In this document: one piece after another, positions 7,922-19,270 of the stretch
Layout of the letters: every line of letters starts with the position of its first letter
Numbering within the stretch: position 1 is the first letter of the stretch
NCBI GenBank assembly: GCA_035532535.1
Contig: DATKQT010000001.1
Location: 1 to 43,643 of the forward strand
Direction: 5' to 3'
Length of the DNA: 43,643 nt
Origin: Palsa-739 sp035532535
GTDB lineage: Bacteria; Actinomycetota; Thermoleophilia; Gaiellales; Gaiellaceae
Notes under the pieces: model-generated
The model's input: the letters and a program-made list of their open reading frames with translations, nothing else
What the model was told of the DNA's origin: nothing
The model's database searches: none
Made by a program: the position numbers and the translations under genes

Positions 7922-9868
7922 TCAGGGCGAGAGGTAGCGCCCGAAGTACTCGAGGACCGCGTCGAACCTTTGGACGCGGTGCATGGGTGAGCCGCTGCGG
8001 GTGAGCTCGTGGCTCTCCGCCGGGAAGCGCAGGAGCTCGACCTCCTTGCCGAGCAGGCGCAGCAGCGAGAACAGGTGCTCACCCTGCTCGACGGGGCAGC
8101 GCAGGTCGTTCTCGGAGTGGAGGATGAGCAGCGGCGTCTCGATGTTCTTCGCATACGTCGACGGCGACTTCTCGAGATGCGACTCGACGTTGTCCCACAT
8201 CGGGCCGCCGAACTGCCGCTCGAACACCCAGAACAGGTCGCTCGAGCCGAACATGCTCACGAGGTTGTTCACGCTGCGCTCGGTGATCGCGGCCTTGAAG
8301 CGGTTCGTGTGCCCGACGATCCACGACGTCATGAATCCTCCGTACGAGCCGCCGATCACCCCCATGCGCTCGCCGTCGAGGACGTCGAACTTCTCGAGCG
8401 CTGTGTCGACGACGGCCATGACGTCCTCGTAGTCGACGGTGCCCCACCCCGGCCCGGCGTCTCCGACAGGCCCGCGAATCGCGCGTCCCCACTCCTCCGA
8501 GTGGCCGGACCCGCCACGGGGGTTCGAGAACAGGACGACGTAGCCGCCGCCGGCCATCACTTGCACCTCGTCGAAGAACCCGGTGCCGTACTGCGTGAAC
8601 GGGCCGCCGTGGATGGTCAGAATGACCGGGTAGCGCTTCTTGGGATCGAAGCCCGGAGGGCGGACGAGCCACGCGTCGACCTCGGTGCCGTCCTTCGACA
8701 CCGCGGTGAAGCGCTCGGGGTCGCTCAGTTCGCGCCCTGCGGTGAAGTCCTTGCCGACGTGCGTGAGCTGCTTGCCGTCGCGGCCGCTGTAGAGCTCGCG
8801 CATCGTCGTGTGCGTGCTGCCGACATAGACGAGCGCGTCTCCGGCGACGTCGAAGCCGCCGATGACCTGCTCGCCGCCGACGAGCAGCTCCGGTTCGCCT
8901 CTGGCGTCCGCAGCGACGGAGTACAGGTGGGCGTTGCCGCCGTCCTCGACCGCGAAGACGATGCGGTCGCCGTTCCACACCGGCCCGCGAATGGGCGGGT
9001 ACGGCCCGCACTGGCGGTCGAGCGAGGCGGTGAGGACTTTCGCCGCGGCGCCGGGCTTCGCCGCGACGGCGATCTGCGTGTGATGCGGATCGGTGCCGTC
9101 CTCGACGGTCCATTCGTACGCGAGCCGGCCGTCGGCCGAGAGTGCGGGCCAGCCGCACGCTGCGTCGTCGCCGGTGATCTGCTCCGGCTCGCCGCCGGAC
9201 GCGTCGACGGCGTAGAGCCGTGTGATGAGCTCGACGTCCCAGTCCGGGGTGCGAAGCGAAGCGAAGAAGACGCGCTTCCCGTCGGGTGACCATGCAGGCG
9301 TGTCGTCCTCGAAGTCGCCGTCGGTGAGCTGGCGCGTGTTGCCGTCGAGGTCGACGATCCAGAGGTGCTTGCGGCGGTCGCCCGTCCAGCCGACGCTGTC
9401 GAGCTTGTGGAAGACACGCCGGAAGCGGCGCGGTGTGCGCTTGCGGTCGTCCTCTTCGTCGTAGGCCTCGTCGCGGTCGCGCGCGGTGAAGAGGATGCGG
9501 GTCGAGTCGGGCGACCACTCCGCGCTCTCGACACTCTCCTTCAGGTCGGTGAGCTTGCGCGCCTCGCCGCCCTCGGCCGGGATGACATAGAGGTTCCCCG
9601 GCGTCTTGTCGTCGCCGCGGTTGGACACGAACGAGAGCCACCGGCCATCTGGCGACCAGCGCGCCATCCCGTCGCGACGGTCGCCGAAGGTGAACTGCTC
9701 CGGCTCCGCGGATCCATCGATCCGTGCGATCCAGATCGCGCCGCGGTAGTCGTTCTTGTCCTTGTCGATCGACCAGACCTGATACGAGGCGCGCGTCCCG
9801 TCCGGTGAGATGCGGGGGTCGGCGACGCCGGTGAGCTCATAGACGTCCTCGGGTCGCATTCCGGCCAC
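7922..9868 (-). CDS. S9 family prolyl-oligopeptidase-like serine peptidase
   Basis: A 648-residue peptidase with a beta-propeller (about residues 15-390) containing repeated WSPDG blades of the TolB/WD40-like kind, then an alpha/beta-hydrolase domain. The catalytic triad is readable: S508 in GGSYGG, D588 in HSENDLRC and H620 in ESHELTR. This arrangement matches acylaminoacyl-peptidase/dipeptidyl-peptidase IV relatives that trim short peptides. No signal peptide is seen. The GTG start at 9868 is preferred over the ATG three codons in, because a TATAGT box ends 8 nt before the GTG. Confidence 0.95.
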   Translation of the reverse strand: MAGMRPEDVYELTGVADPRISPDGTRASYQVWSIDKDKNDYRGAIWIARIDGSAEPEQFTFGDRRDGMARWSPDGRWLSFVSNRGDDKTPGNLYVIPAEGGEARKLTDLKESVESAEWSPDSTRILFTARDRDEAYDEEDDRKRTPRRFRRVFHKLDSVGWTGDRRKHLWIVDLDGNTRQLTDGDFEDDTPAWSPDGKRVFFASLRTPDWDVELITRLYAVDASGGEPEQITGDDAACGWPALSADGRLAYEWTVEDGTDPHHTQIAVAAKPGAAAKVLTASLDRQCGPYPPIRGPVWNGDRIVFAVEDGGNAHLYSVAADARGEPELLVGGEQVIGGFDVAGDALVYVGSTHTTMRELYSGRDGKQLTHVGKDFTAGRELSDPERFTAVSKDGTEVDAWLVRPPGFDPKKRYPVILTIHGGPFTQYGTGFFDEVQVMAGGGYVVLFSNPRGGSGHSEEWGRAIRGPVGDAGPGWGTVDYEDVMAVVDTALEKFDVLDGERMGVIGGSYGGFMTSWIVGHTNRFKAAITERSVNNLVSMFGSSDLFWVFERQFGGPMWDNVESHLEKSPSTYAKNIETPLLILHSENDLRCPVEQGEHLFSLLRLLGKEVELLRFPAESHELTRSGSPMHRVQRFDAVLEYFGRYLSP

Positions 9869-9876
9869 GAGGCGGG

Positions 9877-9882
9877 ACTATA
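9877..9882 (-). promoter_or_regulatory. -10 box of a leaderless S9 peptidase promoter
   Basis: On the reverse strand TATAGT ends 8 nt before GTG 9868. The 12 bases from CTATAG to CCCGC are the same as those before ndk (from 24065), so two unrelated genes share this core promoter with the same spacing. Confidence 0.55.
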
Positions 9883-9915
9883 GATCGGAGGACGTTGCCA
9901 TGAGACGATTGGCGC

Positions 9916-10194
9916 ATGGCGACGGTCGAGGCGGTTGAACGGCGGATCGAGAACGTGGAGGGGTTCCGCGTTGCGGTGCGCCACCTGGACGGGCGGAACG
10001 TCCGCGGCGACCGGACGCACATGCCGACGTACCAGTTCCGGCGCGCGATGGCAGACGCGGCCAACGTGAAGGCGTGGCGCGAGGGACGCTTCCGCGGGCG
10101 CTACCCGGGCTTCGAGGTTGACGTGCTCCATCGCGACGGGACGCGCGCCCACGGCGGGACGCTGCTCGGCACGATCCGGGCCGAGTACCGTTAG
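9916..10194 (+). CDS. Small basic protein of unknown function
   Basis: 92 residues, arginine-rich, no membrane segment and no motif I recognise. The middle part RGDRTHMPTYQFRRAMADA and the C-terminal FEVDVLHRDGTRAHGGT look like a compact mixed alpha/beta domain. Codon use has the strong third-position GC of its neighbours, which supports a real gene. It is divergent from the S9 peptidase (47 nt between starts) and precedes tRNA-Leu. A weak -10-like GACGAT lies 6 nt before the ATG. Confidence 0.7.
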   Translation: MATVEAVERRIENVEGFRVAVRHLDGRNVRGDRTHMPTYQFRRAMADAANVKAWREGRFRGRYPGFEVDVLHRDGTRAHGGTLLGTIRAEYR

Positions 10195-10202
10195 TCGCGC
10201 GC

Positions 10203-10285
10203 GCGGGCGTGGCGAAACGGTAGACGCGCCGGCCTTAGGAGCCGGTGGGCGAAAGCCCGTGGGGGTTCAAGTCCCTCCGCCCGCA
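10203..10285 (+). tRNA. tRNA-Leu (anticodon TAG)
   Basis: A class II tRNA of 83 nt. The acceptor GCGGGCG pairs with CGCCCGC, the loop CTTAGGA carries TAG (CTA codons), the long variable arm is GGGCGAAAGCCC and the T-arm is GGTTCAAGTCC. No CCA is encoded. Confidence 0.95.
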
Positions 10286-10331
10286 CTCGGCACTACGCGA
10301 GATCGCGTCTGGTGAATGCAGTCGCGGTGGG

Positions 10332-10433
10332 TCAACGTCTAGTGACGAGTCGCGCGCGCCACGCGACCGCGCCGGCCATCGCCGCCCAGAGGAGCGAGAC
10401 GACGCCGACGAGGAGCCAGGACAACGCGTTCAT
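10332..10433 (-). CDS. Possible 33-residue single-pass membrane peptide
   Basis: An ATG at 10433 opens a short frame whose product has one hydrophobic helix (SWLLVGVVSLLWAAMAGAVA) and a basic tail (WRARLVTRR). It lies 41 nt after the stop of the histidine phosphatase on the same strand and could be co-transcribed. Membrane character and strand context favour it, but the size is small and there is no clear Shine-Dalgarno sequence. Confidence 0.35.
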   Translation of the reverse strand: MNALSWLLVGVVSLLWAAMAGAVAWRARLVTRR

Positions 10434-10474
10434 CGTTCGGTTGGATCCATTCGCCGGAGTGATCCTGCATCCTT

Positions 10475-11056
10475 CTACCGGACGACGCGTTCGATGTGCT
10501 CGGCGGCGCGGCGCAAGGCGTCGTCGTCGAAGAGATACGGCGTCGTGTTCGGGATCGCGTGCTCCGGCGCGTCCAGGTCGGGCGATCCGGCAGCGGCGTT
10601 CAGCGCATACCGGATGGGGATCTCGTGACAGACGACGAGCGTCGCGGTCTCGTCTCGGTCGAGCAGCCGCCGGAAGGCGCGCGCGTACCGCCGGGCCGCG
10701 TCGTCGAGGCTCTCGCCGCCGGGGAACCGATCCGCCCACGTGTGCGCGTGCTTCCACGCTCGATACTCGCTGAGCGTGTCTCCCTCGAGCTCGCCGACGT
10801 CGATGTCATCGAGGAGCGGCTCGACGAGGAATGGGACGTTCCGCCCCTGCAGGATGCACTCGGCCGTCTCCTTCGTTCGCTCGAACCGGGTGTGGACGCA
10901 GAGCTGGAGCCCGAGCGGCGCGAGCTGGTGCCCCAGGCGAGCCGCTTCGGCCCGCCCCTCGTCCGTCAGCGGCACGGGGATGGCGGGATCGCCGTTGATT
11001 CGACCCTCGACGTTCAGGGTGGAATGGGCGTGCCGAGTCAGGATGAACAGGCGCAA
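10475..11056 (-). CDS. Histidine phosphatase (phosphoglycerate-mutase-like) family protein
   Basis: 193 residues from a TTG start at 11056. The catalytic RHG-type motif is at the very N-terminus (LTRHAHST, with H9). The second catalytic histidine is H144 in VVCHEIPIRY, and E90 in DVGELEGD is the usual acid. The enzyme would remove phosphate from a small metabolite, but which one is not predictable. A long in-frame extension upstream is antisense to the trigger factor gene and is rejected, because the family begins about three residues before RHG. It is divergent from tig, with 40 nt between starts. Confidence 0.88.
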   Translation of the reverse strand: MRLFILTRHAHSTLNVEGRINGDPAIPVPLTDEGRAEAARLGHQLAPLGLQLCVHTRFERTKETAECILQGRNVPFLVEPLLDDIDVGELEGDTLSEYRAWKHAHTWADRFPGGESLDDAARRYARAFRRLLDRDETATLVVCHEIPIRYALNAAAGSPDLDAPEHAIPNTTPYLFDDDALRRAAEHIERVVR

Positions 11057-11096
11057 CCGAGGCCGCAGGCTACACCCCCTCTGCTTGAATGGCCGG

Positions 11097-12437
11097 GTGC
11101 AGACACAAGTCGAAGAGCTGCCCGAGAACCGGGTCCGGATCACGGTGCAGGTGCCGTCGCACGACGTCCACCACGCCGTCGAGCACGCCGCCACCGACCT
11201 TGCGAAGAGCGCGAAGATCCCCGGCTTCCGGAAAGGCAAGGTGCCGCGGGGCGTCCTCGTGCAGCGCGTCGGCCGCGAGCGCCTCATGGCGGAGGCGGTC
11301 GACAGCCACATCGGCGGCTGGTTCTGGAACGCCGCCGCGCAGTCGCGCGTGCGCCCCGTCGAGCAGCCCGAGTACGACTTCCAGCTTCCGGCCTCCGAGG
11401 ACCAGGACTGGCAGTTCACCGCAACGGTGACCGTCCAGGCGAAGCCGGAAGTCGCCGACTGGAAAGCGCTCGAGGTCGGCGCATACGAGCCGGAGGTTCC
11501 GGAGGAGCTCGTCGAGCGAGAGCTGGACGCGCTTCGTGCAACCGTCGCCGAGCTCGTGCCGGTCGAGGGCCGGCCGGTCGCCCCCGACGACACCGTCATC
11601 GTCGACATGGTCTCGCCCCAGGGCGAGACGCGGCGCGACTACGTCGTCGAGCTCGGCCGCGGCGCCGTCGTCGAGGAGATCGAGCAGGGCATCGTCGGTC
11701 TGAACGCCGGTGAGACGAGGGAGATCGAGTTCGAGCTCGTCGACGGGTCGAAGCAGAACGTCTCGGTGACGGTGAAGGAGATCAAGGAGAAGGTGCTGCC
11801 GCCGCTCGACGACGAGCTGGCGCGCGCCGCGAGCGAGTTCGACTCGTTCGCCGATCTGCGCGCCGACGTCGAGTCGCGTCTGCTCGAGCAGATCGAGGAG
11901 GAGATCGATGCCCAGTTCCGCTCCGACGTCGCCGACGCGCTCGTCGAGGCCTCGAAGGTCGATGCCTCCGGGCCGCTCGTCGAGGCGCGCACACGCGAGT
12001 TGCTGCGCTCGCTCGCCCGCCAGGTCGAGTCACGGGGCGTGCGGCTCGAGACGTACCTGACGATGACGGGCCAGTCCGCCGACGACCTGCTCGAGCGCCT
12101 GCGCGAGGAAGCCACGCGCTCGGTCGCGCGTGAGCTCGTGCTCGAGGCGGCCGCCGAGAAGCTCGACATCGACATTCCGGATTCCGAGATCGAGGGGCTC
12201 ATCCGCGAACAGGCGGAGGCGTTCGACGAGGATCCCGAGGATCAGCTGCTGCGCCTGCGCGAGTCGGGGCGCTTCGAGTCGCTGCGCGAGGACCTGCGCC
12301 TGCGCAGGGCGCTCGACACTGTCGCCTCGGAGGTCAAGCGGATTCCGCGTGAGCTGGCGGCGGCACGCGAGTCGATCTGGACGCCCGACAAGGAAAAGCC
12401 GCAGACCGAAGCGAAACTCTGGACCCCGGGAAGCTGA
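11097..12437 (+). CDS. tig: Trigger factor, ribosome-associated chaperone/prolyl isomerase
   Basis: 446 residues. The N-terminal ribosome-binding domain carries the signature GFRKGKVP at 43-50. It is followed by an FKBP-type PPIase domain (about 155-235) and a long helical C-terminal chaperone domain. Trigger factor binds nascent chains at the ribosome exit. The GTG start at 11097 gives the standard N-terminus (VQTQVEELPENRV); the ATG at 11089 is out of frame. It leads the tig-clpP-clpX operon, the common bacterial arrangement, with clpP 8 nt downstream. A -10-like TTGAAT lies 6 nt before the start. Confidence 0.97.
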   Translation: MQTQVEELPENRVRITVQVPSHDVHHAVEHAATDLAKSAKIPGFRKGKVPRGVLVQRVGRERLMAEAVDSHIGGWFWNAAAQSRVRPVEQPEYDFQLPASEDQDWQFTATVTVQAKPEVADWKALEVGAYEPEVPEELVERELDALRATVAELVPVEGRPVAPDDTVIVDMVSPQGETRRDYVVELGRGAVVEEIEQGIVGLNAGETREIEFELVDGSKQNVSVTVKEIKEKVLPPLDDELARAASEFDSFADLRADVESRLLEQIEEEIDAQFRSDVADALVEASKVDASGPLVEARTRELLRSLARQVESRGVRLETYLTMTGQSADDLLERLREEATRSVARELVLEAAAEKLDIDIPDSEIEGLIREQAEAFDEDPEDQLLRLRESGRFESLREDLRLRRALDTVASEVKRIPRELAAARESIWTPDKEKPQTEAKLWTPGS

Positions 12438-12445
12438 GGAGCCAC

Positions 12446-13045
12446 ATGAATCCGACACCGTCGAACCTCGTCATACCGTCCGTCATCGAGCAGACCTCGC
12501 GTGGCGAGCGTTTCTTCGACATCTACTCGAGGCTCTTGAACGAGCGCATCATCTTCCTCGGGACGCCGATCGACGACGTTGTCGCGAACCTCATCGTCGC
12601 CCAGATGATTCATCTGGAGTCGGAGGATCCCGACAAGGACATCCAGCTGTACATCAACTCGCCGGGCGGCTCGGTGTACGCCGGGCTGGCCATCTACGAC
12701 ACGATGCAGTTCATCCGCTGCGAGGTCGCGACCACCTGCGTCGGCATCGCGATGTCGATGGGCGCCCTCCTTCTTGCGGCCGGCACGGAGGGAAAGCGGT
12801 CGGCGCTGCCGAACTCCAAGATCCTCATCCACCAGGTATCCGGTGGGTTCCAGGGGCAGGGCACCGACATCGAGATCCAGGCGCGCGAGACGATCAACCT
12901 CAAGCGCGGCCTGGAGGAGATCATCGGTAAGCACACGAATCAGCCGGTCGAAAAGGTCTCGAAGGACATGGAGCGCGACTACTACATGACCGCAGAAGAG
13001 GCCAAGGAATACGGGATCGTCGACAACGTCGTCGCCCACCGGTAG
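12446..13045 (+). CDS. clpP: ATP-dependent Clp protease proteolytic subunit ClpP
   Basis: 199 residues, the usual ClpP length. The Ser-His-Asp triad is present: S104 in GIAMSMGA, H129 in ILIHQ and D178 in MERDYY. The INSPGGSVYAG loop near residues 70-80 forms the substrate groove. ClpP assembles as a tetradecamer and degrades proteins delivered by ClpX. A Shine-Dalgarno-like gagga lies a few bases before the ATG. This is the only clpP in the window, although actinobacteria often have two. Confidence 0.98.
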   Translation: MNPTPSNLVIPSVIEQTSRGERFFDIYSRLLNERIIFLGTPIDDVVANLIVAQMIHLESEDPDKDIQLYINSPGGSVYAGLAIYDTMQFIRCEVATTCVGIAMSMGALLLAAGTEGKRSALPNSKILIHQVSGGFQGQGTDIEIQARETINLKRGLEEIIGKHTNQPVEKVSKDMERDYYMTAEEAKEYGIVDNVVAHR

Positions 13046-13080
13046 ACGAAAAGCGGGATCCGAGGTACAAGGAGAGCACC

Positions 13081-14355
<1,275 letters not shown>

Positions 14356-14365
14356 AGACGGAGGT

Positions 14366-14398
14366 GGTACCTGTTTCCGCGAAGCGGTAACAGGTACC
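14366..14398 (+). terminator. Long GGTACC-ended hairpin after clpX
   Basis: A 15-bp stem with one T-T mismatch (14366-14380 with 14384-14398) and a GAA loop starts 10 nt past the clpX stop. No U-tract follows, so it may be a Rho-assisted terminator, an mRNA stabiliser or a repeat element. A related GGTACC palindrome is at 15702. Confidence 0.5.
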
Positions 14399-14414
14399 GG
14401 TCGTTCGCCGTCCC

Positions 14415-15230
14415 GTGACAGCCGCCGACCCGCGTACCCGCTTCGCCGACAACAACGGCGTCAGCATCGCGTACGAGGAGACGGGCGCGGGCGAACCGCT
14501 GCTGTTCATCCACGGGCTCGCGTACGACCGCCGAGGGTGGGGGCCGCTGCCGCGCATCCTCGCCGAGGACTTTCGCGTCGTTCTCGTGGACAATCGCGGC
14601 GTCGGCGACAGCGACGTTCCCGAGGGGCCGTACACGGTGCAGCAGCTCGCAGCGGATGCCGTTGCCGTCCTCGACGACGCCGGCATCGAGTCGACGCACA
14701 TCTTCGGTGTCAGCCTCGGCGGCTTCATCGCACAGGAGATCGCCCTCACGCATCCGGAGCGCGTGCGCAGGCTCGTCCTCTGCTCGACGTCGCCCGGCGG
14801 GCCGAATGCGTTTCCGATGCCGGAGCGAGGCGTCGACGCGTTCACGCGTTTTCCCTCGATGGACCGTGAGGGCGGCCTTCGCCTGATGGTCGAGAACTCG
14901 CTCGGCGACCACGCCGTCCGCGAACGGGCGGAGCTCGTCGATGAGGTCTATGCATACCGTCTCGAACGTGCGCCGTCGGTCGAGGCATGGCAGGCGCAGC
15001 TCGGTGCGAGCCGTGGGCACGACGCGTACGACCGCCTCTCGGCCATTTCGGCGCCGACGCTCGTGATTCATGCGAGCGAGGACACGGTGATCGACGCGCG
15101 CAACAGCGAGCTCCTCGCGGAGCGGATTCCCGGCGCCCGCATTGAGCGCATCCCCGACCGGGGGCACCTCGTCATGTGGCAAGAGGGTGAGCTGCTGGCG
15201 CCGATCGTGCGAGACTTCCTCCGTGGCTGA
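14415..15230 (+). CDS. Alpha/beta-fold hydrolase
   Basis: 271 residues. An oxyanion HGLA motif at 33-36, nucleophile S100 in GVSLGG, and predicted acid D223 (HASEDTV) and base H251 (DRGHLVMW) complete the triad. The sequence resembles 3-oxoadipate enol-lactonase/esterase-like hydrolases, but the substrate is not defined. It overlaps the MaoC gene by 8 nt, so the two are translationally coupled, which suggests an ester or thioester intermediate of acyl-CoA metabolism. The GTG start is chosen as the first start after the hairpin. Confidence 0.9.
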   Translation: MTAADPRTRFADNNGVSIAYEETGAGEPLLFIHGLAYDRRGWGPLPRILAEDFRVVLVDNRGVGDSDVPEGPYTVQQLAADAVAVLDDAGIESTHIFGVSLGGFIAQEIALTHPERVRRLVLCSTSPGGPNAFPMPERGVDAFTRFPSMDREGGLRLMVENSLGDHAVRERAELVDEVYAYRLERAPSVEAWQAQLGASRGHDAYDRLSAISAPTLVIHASEDTVIDARNSELLAERIPGARIERIPDRGHLVMWQEGELLAPIVRDFLRG

Positions 15231-15651
15231 GCTGACCCCGGGCGCGGAGTTCGGGCCTTCCTCGTGGATCGAGGTCGGCCAGGACCGGATCGACGCGTTC
15301 GCCGACGCGACCGGCGACCACCAGTGGATCCACGTCGACCCCGAGCGCGCCGCAGCCGGCCCGTTCGGCGGGACGATCGGCCACGGCTACCTGACGCTCT
15401 CGCTCCTGCCGGTGATGTCGTACGAGGTCGTTCCGCGGCAGGACGGCGGCATGGCCGTGAACTACGGCCTCAACAAGGTTCGGTTCCCCGCACCGGTTCC
15501 GTCCGGATCGCGCGTTCGCGGCACCTTCCGGGTGGAGGCCGTCGACGAGTCGGAGTGGGGCTTCCAGGCGACGATGGCAGCGACGATCGAGCGCGAGGGC
15601 GGGGACAAGCCCGTCTGCGTGGCCGAGCTCGTGTTTCGCTACTACACGTGA
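15223..15651 (+). CDS. MaoC-like enoyl-CoA hydratase/dehydratase
   Basis: A 142-residue single hot-dog domain. The hydratase-2 motif is clear: D32 and H37 in DATGDHQWIHVD, followed by GPFGGTIGHGYLTL. Family members hydrate trans-2-enoyl-CoA to (R)-3-hydroxyacyl-CoA. The GTG start is 8 nt inside the end of the upstream hydrolase. With the downstream 3-hydroxybutyrate dehydrogenase, it fits metabolism of short 3-hydroxyacyl compounds. Confidence 0.93.
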   Translation: MAELTPGAEFGPSSWIEVGQDRIDAFADATGDHQWIHVDPERAAAGPFGGTIGHGYLTLSLLPVMSYEVVPRQDGGMAVNYGLNKVRFPAPVPSGSRVRGTFRVEAVDESEWGFQATMAATIEREGGDKPVCVAELVFRYYT

Positions 15652-15701
15652 CGCCGGTACCAGATACCAGCCGTTCAGCCGTTACTTCCGGTGCGCGAAA
15701 G

Positions 15702-15720
15702 ACCGGTACCCGGTACCGGT
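15702..15720 (+). repeat. Perfect GGTACC palindrome over a start codon
   Basis: ACCGGTACC, one C, then GGTACCGGT form a perfect 9-bp inverted repeat. A further CCGGTACC at 15654-15661 can pair with the right arm. The last two bases are the first two of the GTG start of the next gene, so a folded RNA or bound protein would hide the start. Confidence 0.55.
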
Positions 15721-16399
15721 GAACACGCGGAACGTGCTGGTTACAGGCGCCGCGCGCGGTATCGGCGCGGCGACCGCCGAACGCCTCGCCGCCGACGGCT
15801 GGAACGTGCACGCGGTCGACGTCGAGGACGGCGACCTCACGACGCGTGAGGGAAATCGCGCGGTGGTGGACGCGGCGCTCGAGCGGTTCGACGGGCGCCT
15901 CGACGCCGTCGTCGCGAACGCCGGCTTCCAGCACGTCGCTCCGGTGCGCGACTTTCCGGAGGACGAGTGGGAGCGGCTGCAGGCCCTGCTGCTCACGAGC
16001 CCCTTCCTGCTGGCGAAGTATGCGTGGGACGCGCTCGCAGCCTCCGGCGACGGGCGCTTCCTCGTCGTCGCCTCCGTGCACGGTCTCGTCGCCTCGCCGT
16101 TCAAGGCGGGATACGTCGCCGCGAAGCATGGCGTCGTCGGGCTCGTGAAGGTGCTCGCGCTCGAGGGCGCCGAAGTCGGGATCTCCGCCGCCGCGCTCTG
16201 CCCCGCGTACGTGCGCACCGAGATCGTCGAGCGCCAGCTCGACGAGCGTTCCATCGACGACCTCCTCGCCCCGCAGGCGGTCAAGCGCTTTCTCGAGCCG
16301 TCCGAGGTCGCGGCGGCCGCCTCCTGGCTGCTCGGGCCGGACGGCCGGGCGGTGACGGGCACGCCCTTCGTGCTCGACCTCGGCTGGACCGCCCGCTAG
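15719..16399 (+). CDS. Short-chain dehydrogenase, probable D-3-hydroxybutyrate dehydrogenase
   Basis: A 226-residue SDR. TGAARGIG at 9-16 binds NAD(P), and S119, Y132 and K136 are the catalytic residues. The segments NAGFQHVAPV and SVHGLVASPFKAGYVAAKHG are hallmarks of 3-hydroxybutyrate dehydrogenases, which interconvert 3-hydroxybutyrate and acetoacetate. It is about 30 residues shorter than usual, mainly in the part between the cofactor loop and NAG. The GTG start lies in a palindrome. The glyoxylate operon follows after 97 nt, a sensible neighbour because acetoacetate yields acetyl-CoA. Confidence 0.85.
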   Translation: MNTRNVLVTGAARGIGAATAERLAADGWNVHAVDVEDGDLTTREGNRAVVDAALERFDGRLDAVVANAGFQHVAPVRDFPEDEWERLQALLLTSPFLLAKYAWDALAASGDGRFLVVASVHGLVASPFKAGYVAAKHGVVGLVKVLALEGAEVGISAAALCPAYVRTEIVERQLDERSIDDLLAPQAVKRFLEPSEVAAAASWLLGPDGRAVTGTPFVLDLGWTAR

Positions 16400-16433
16400 C
16401 CCGCTTCGGGTCCGAGAAACCGGAAAACCCGAT

Positions 16434-16463
16434 TTGCGTGCCGTCCGGATGGTAATTTAGGAT
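16434..16463 (+). promoter_or_regulatory. Promoter of the glyoxylate operon
   Basis: TTGCGT (16434-16439), an 18-nt spacer and TAGGAT (16458-16463) precede isocitrate lyase by 33 nt, leaving a short leader with a strong Shine-Dalgarno sequence (aaggagag). It is one of the few genes here with a conventional leader. Confidence 0.55.
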
Positions 16464-16496
16464 CCGAAACACCCGTCCACTCGGCAAGGAGAGGCC

Positions 16497-17794
16497 ATGC
16501 AGCCCGAGATTCGGATCCAGGAGCAGACGAACGACCTCGAAGCCCGGTGGCAGCAGGACGCCCGCTGGGCCGGCATCGAGCGGACGTACACGGCGGCGGA
16601 CGTCGTCCGCCTGCGGGGCTCGGTCATCCCCGAGCAGACGCTCGCGCGCCTCGGCGCCGATCGGCTGTGGCAGCTCCTGCACGAGGACGAGCCGGTGCGC
16701 GCGCTCGGCGCCCTGAGCGGCGGCCAGGCGGTGCAGATGGTCAAGGCGGGGCTGAAGGCGGTCTATCTCTCGGGCTGGCAGGTGGCCGCCGACGCCAACC
16801 TCGCCGGGCATACGTACCCGGACCAGAGCCTCTATCCGGCCAACAGCGCGCCGCAGCTCGTCAAGCGCCTGAACAGCGCGCTGCTCCGCGCCGACCAGAT
16901 CGACTGGGCGGAGGGCAAGAACGGCACGCACTGGCTGGCGCCGATCCTCGCCGACGCCGAGGCCGGCTTCGGCGGCCCGCTCAACGCGTACGAGCTCATG
17001 CGCTCGATGATCGAGGCGGGCGCCGCCGGTGTCCACTACGAAGATCAGCTCGCGTCGGAGAAGAAATGCGGGCACCTCGGTGGCAAGGTGCTCGTGCCCA
17101 CCTCGCAGTTCGTGCGCACGCTCAACGCGGCGAGGCTCGCAGCCGACGTGCTCGACGTGCCGACGCTGCTCTTCGCACGCACGGACGCGCTCGCGGCCGC
17201 GCTCTTGACGAGCGACGTCGACGAGTACGACCGCGACTTCGTCACCGGCGAACGGACGGCGGAGGGTTTCTACCGTGTTCGTGAAGGCCTCGACCAGGCC
17301 ATCTCCCGAGCGCTCGCGTACGCGCCGTACGCCGACGTGCTGTGGTGCGAAACGTCGACGCCGGACATCGGCGAGGCACGCGAGTTCGCGGACGCGGTGC
17401 ACGAGAAGTTCCCCGGGAAGCTGCTCGCGTACAACTGCTCGCCATCCTTCAACTGGAGCAAGCACCTCGACGAGAAACAGATCGCGGGCTTCCAGCGCAT
17501 GCTCGCCGAGATGGGCTACCGCTTCCAGTTCATCACGCTGGCCGGCTTCCACGCCCTCAATGCGGGTATGTTCGAGCTCGCCCGTGGATACGCATCCGAC
17601 GACATGACGGCATACGTGAAGCTGCAGACGCGCGAGTTCGAATTGGAGGAGTTCGGCTACACGGCCACACGCCACCAGCGCGAGGTCGGCGCCGGCTACT
17701 TCGATCTCGTCGCGCAAGCGGTGTCGCCGCAGAGCTCGACGCTGGCGCTCAAAGGCTCCACCGAGGAGGCGCAGTTCGAGCAGGAAGCGGTTGC

Positions 17795-17798
<4 letters not shown>
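16497..17798 (+). CDS. aceA: Isocitrate lyase
   Basis: 433 residues, the length of the short prokaryotic isocitrate lyases. The active-site signature KKCGH is present with catalytic C191. WVAAD-like and TDALAA segments and the C-terminal YTATRHQREVGAGYFD are typical of the family. The enzyme splits isocitrate into succinate and glyoxylate, the first step of the glyoxylate shunt needed for growth on acetate or fatty acids. The ATG has a strong Shine-Dalgarno sequence. Its stop overlaps the malate synthase GTG by 4 nt. Confidence 0.97.

Positions 17799-19266
<1,468 letters not shown>

Positions 19267-19270
<4 letters not shown>

Noticed and set aside
11057..11608. Long N-terminal extension of the histidine phosphatase
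   Set aside because: It is antisense of trigger factor; the RHG motif must be near the N-terminus, so TTG 11056 is preferred.
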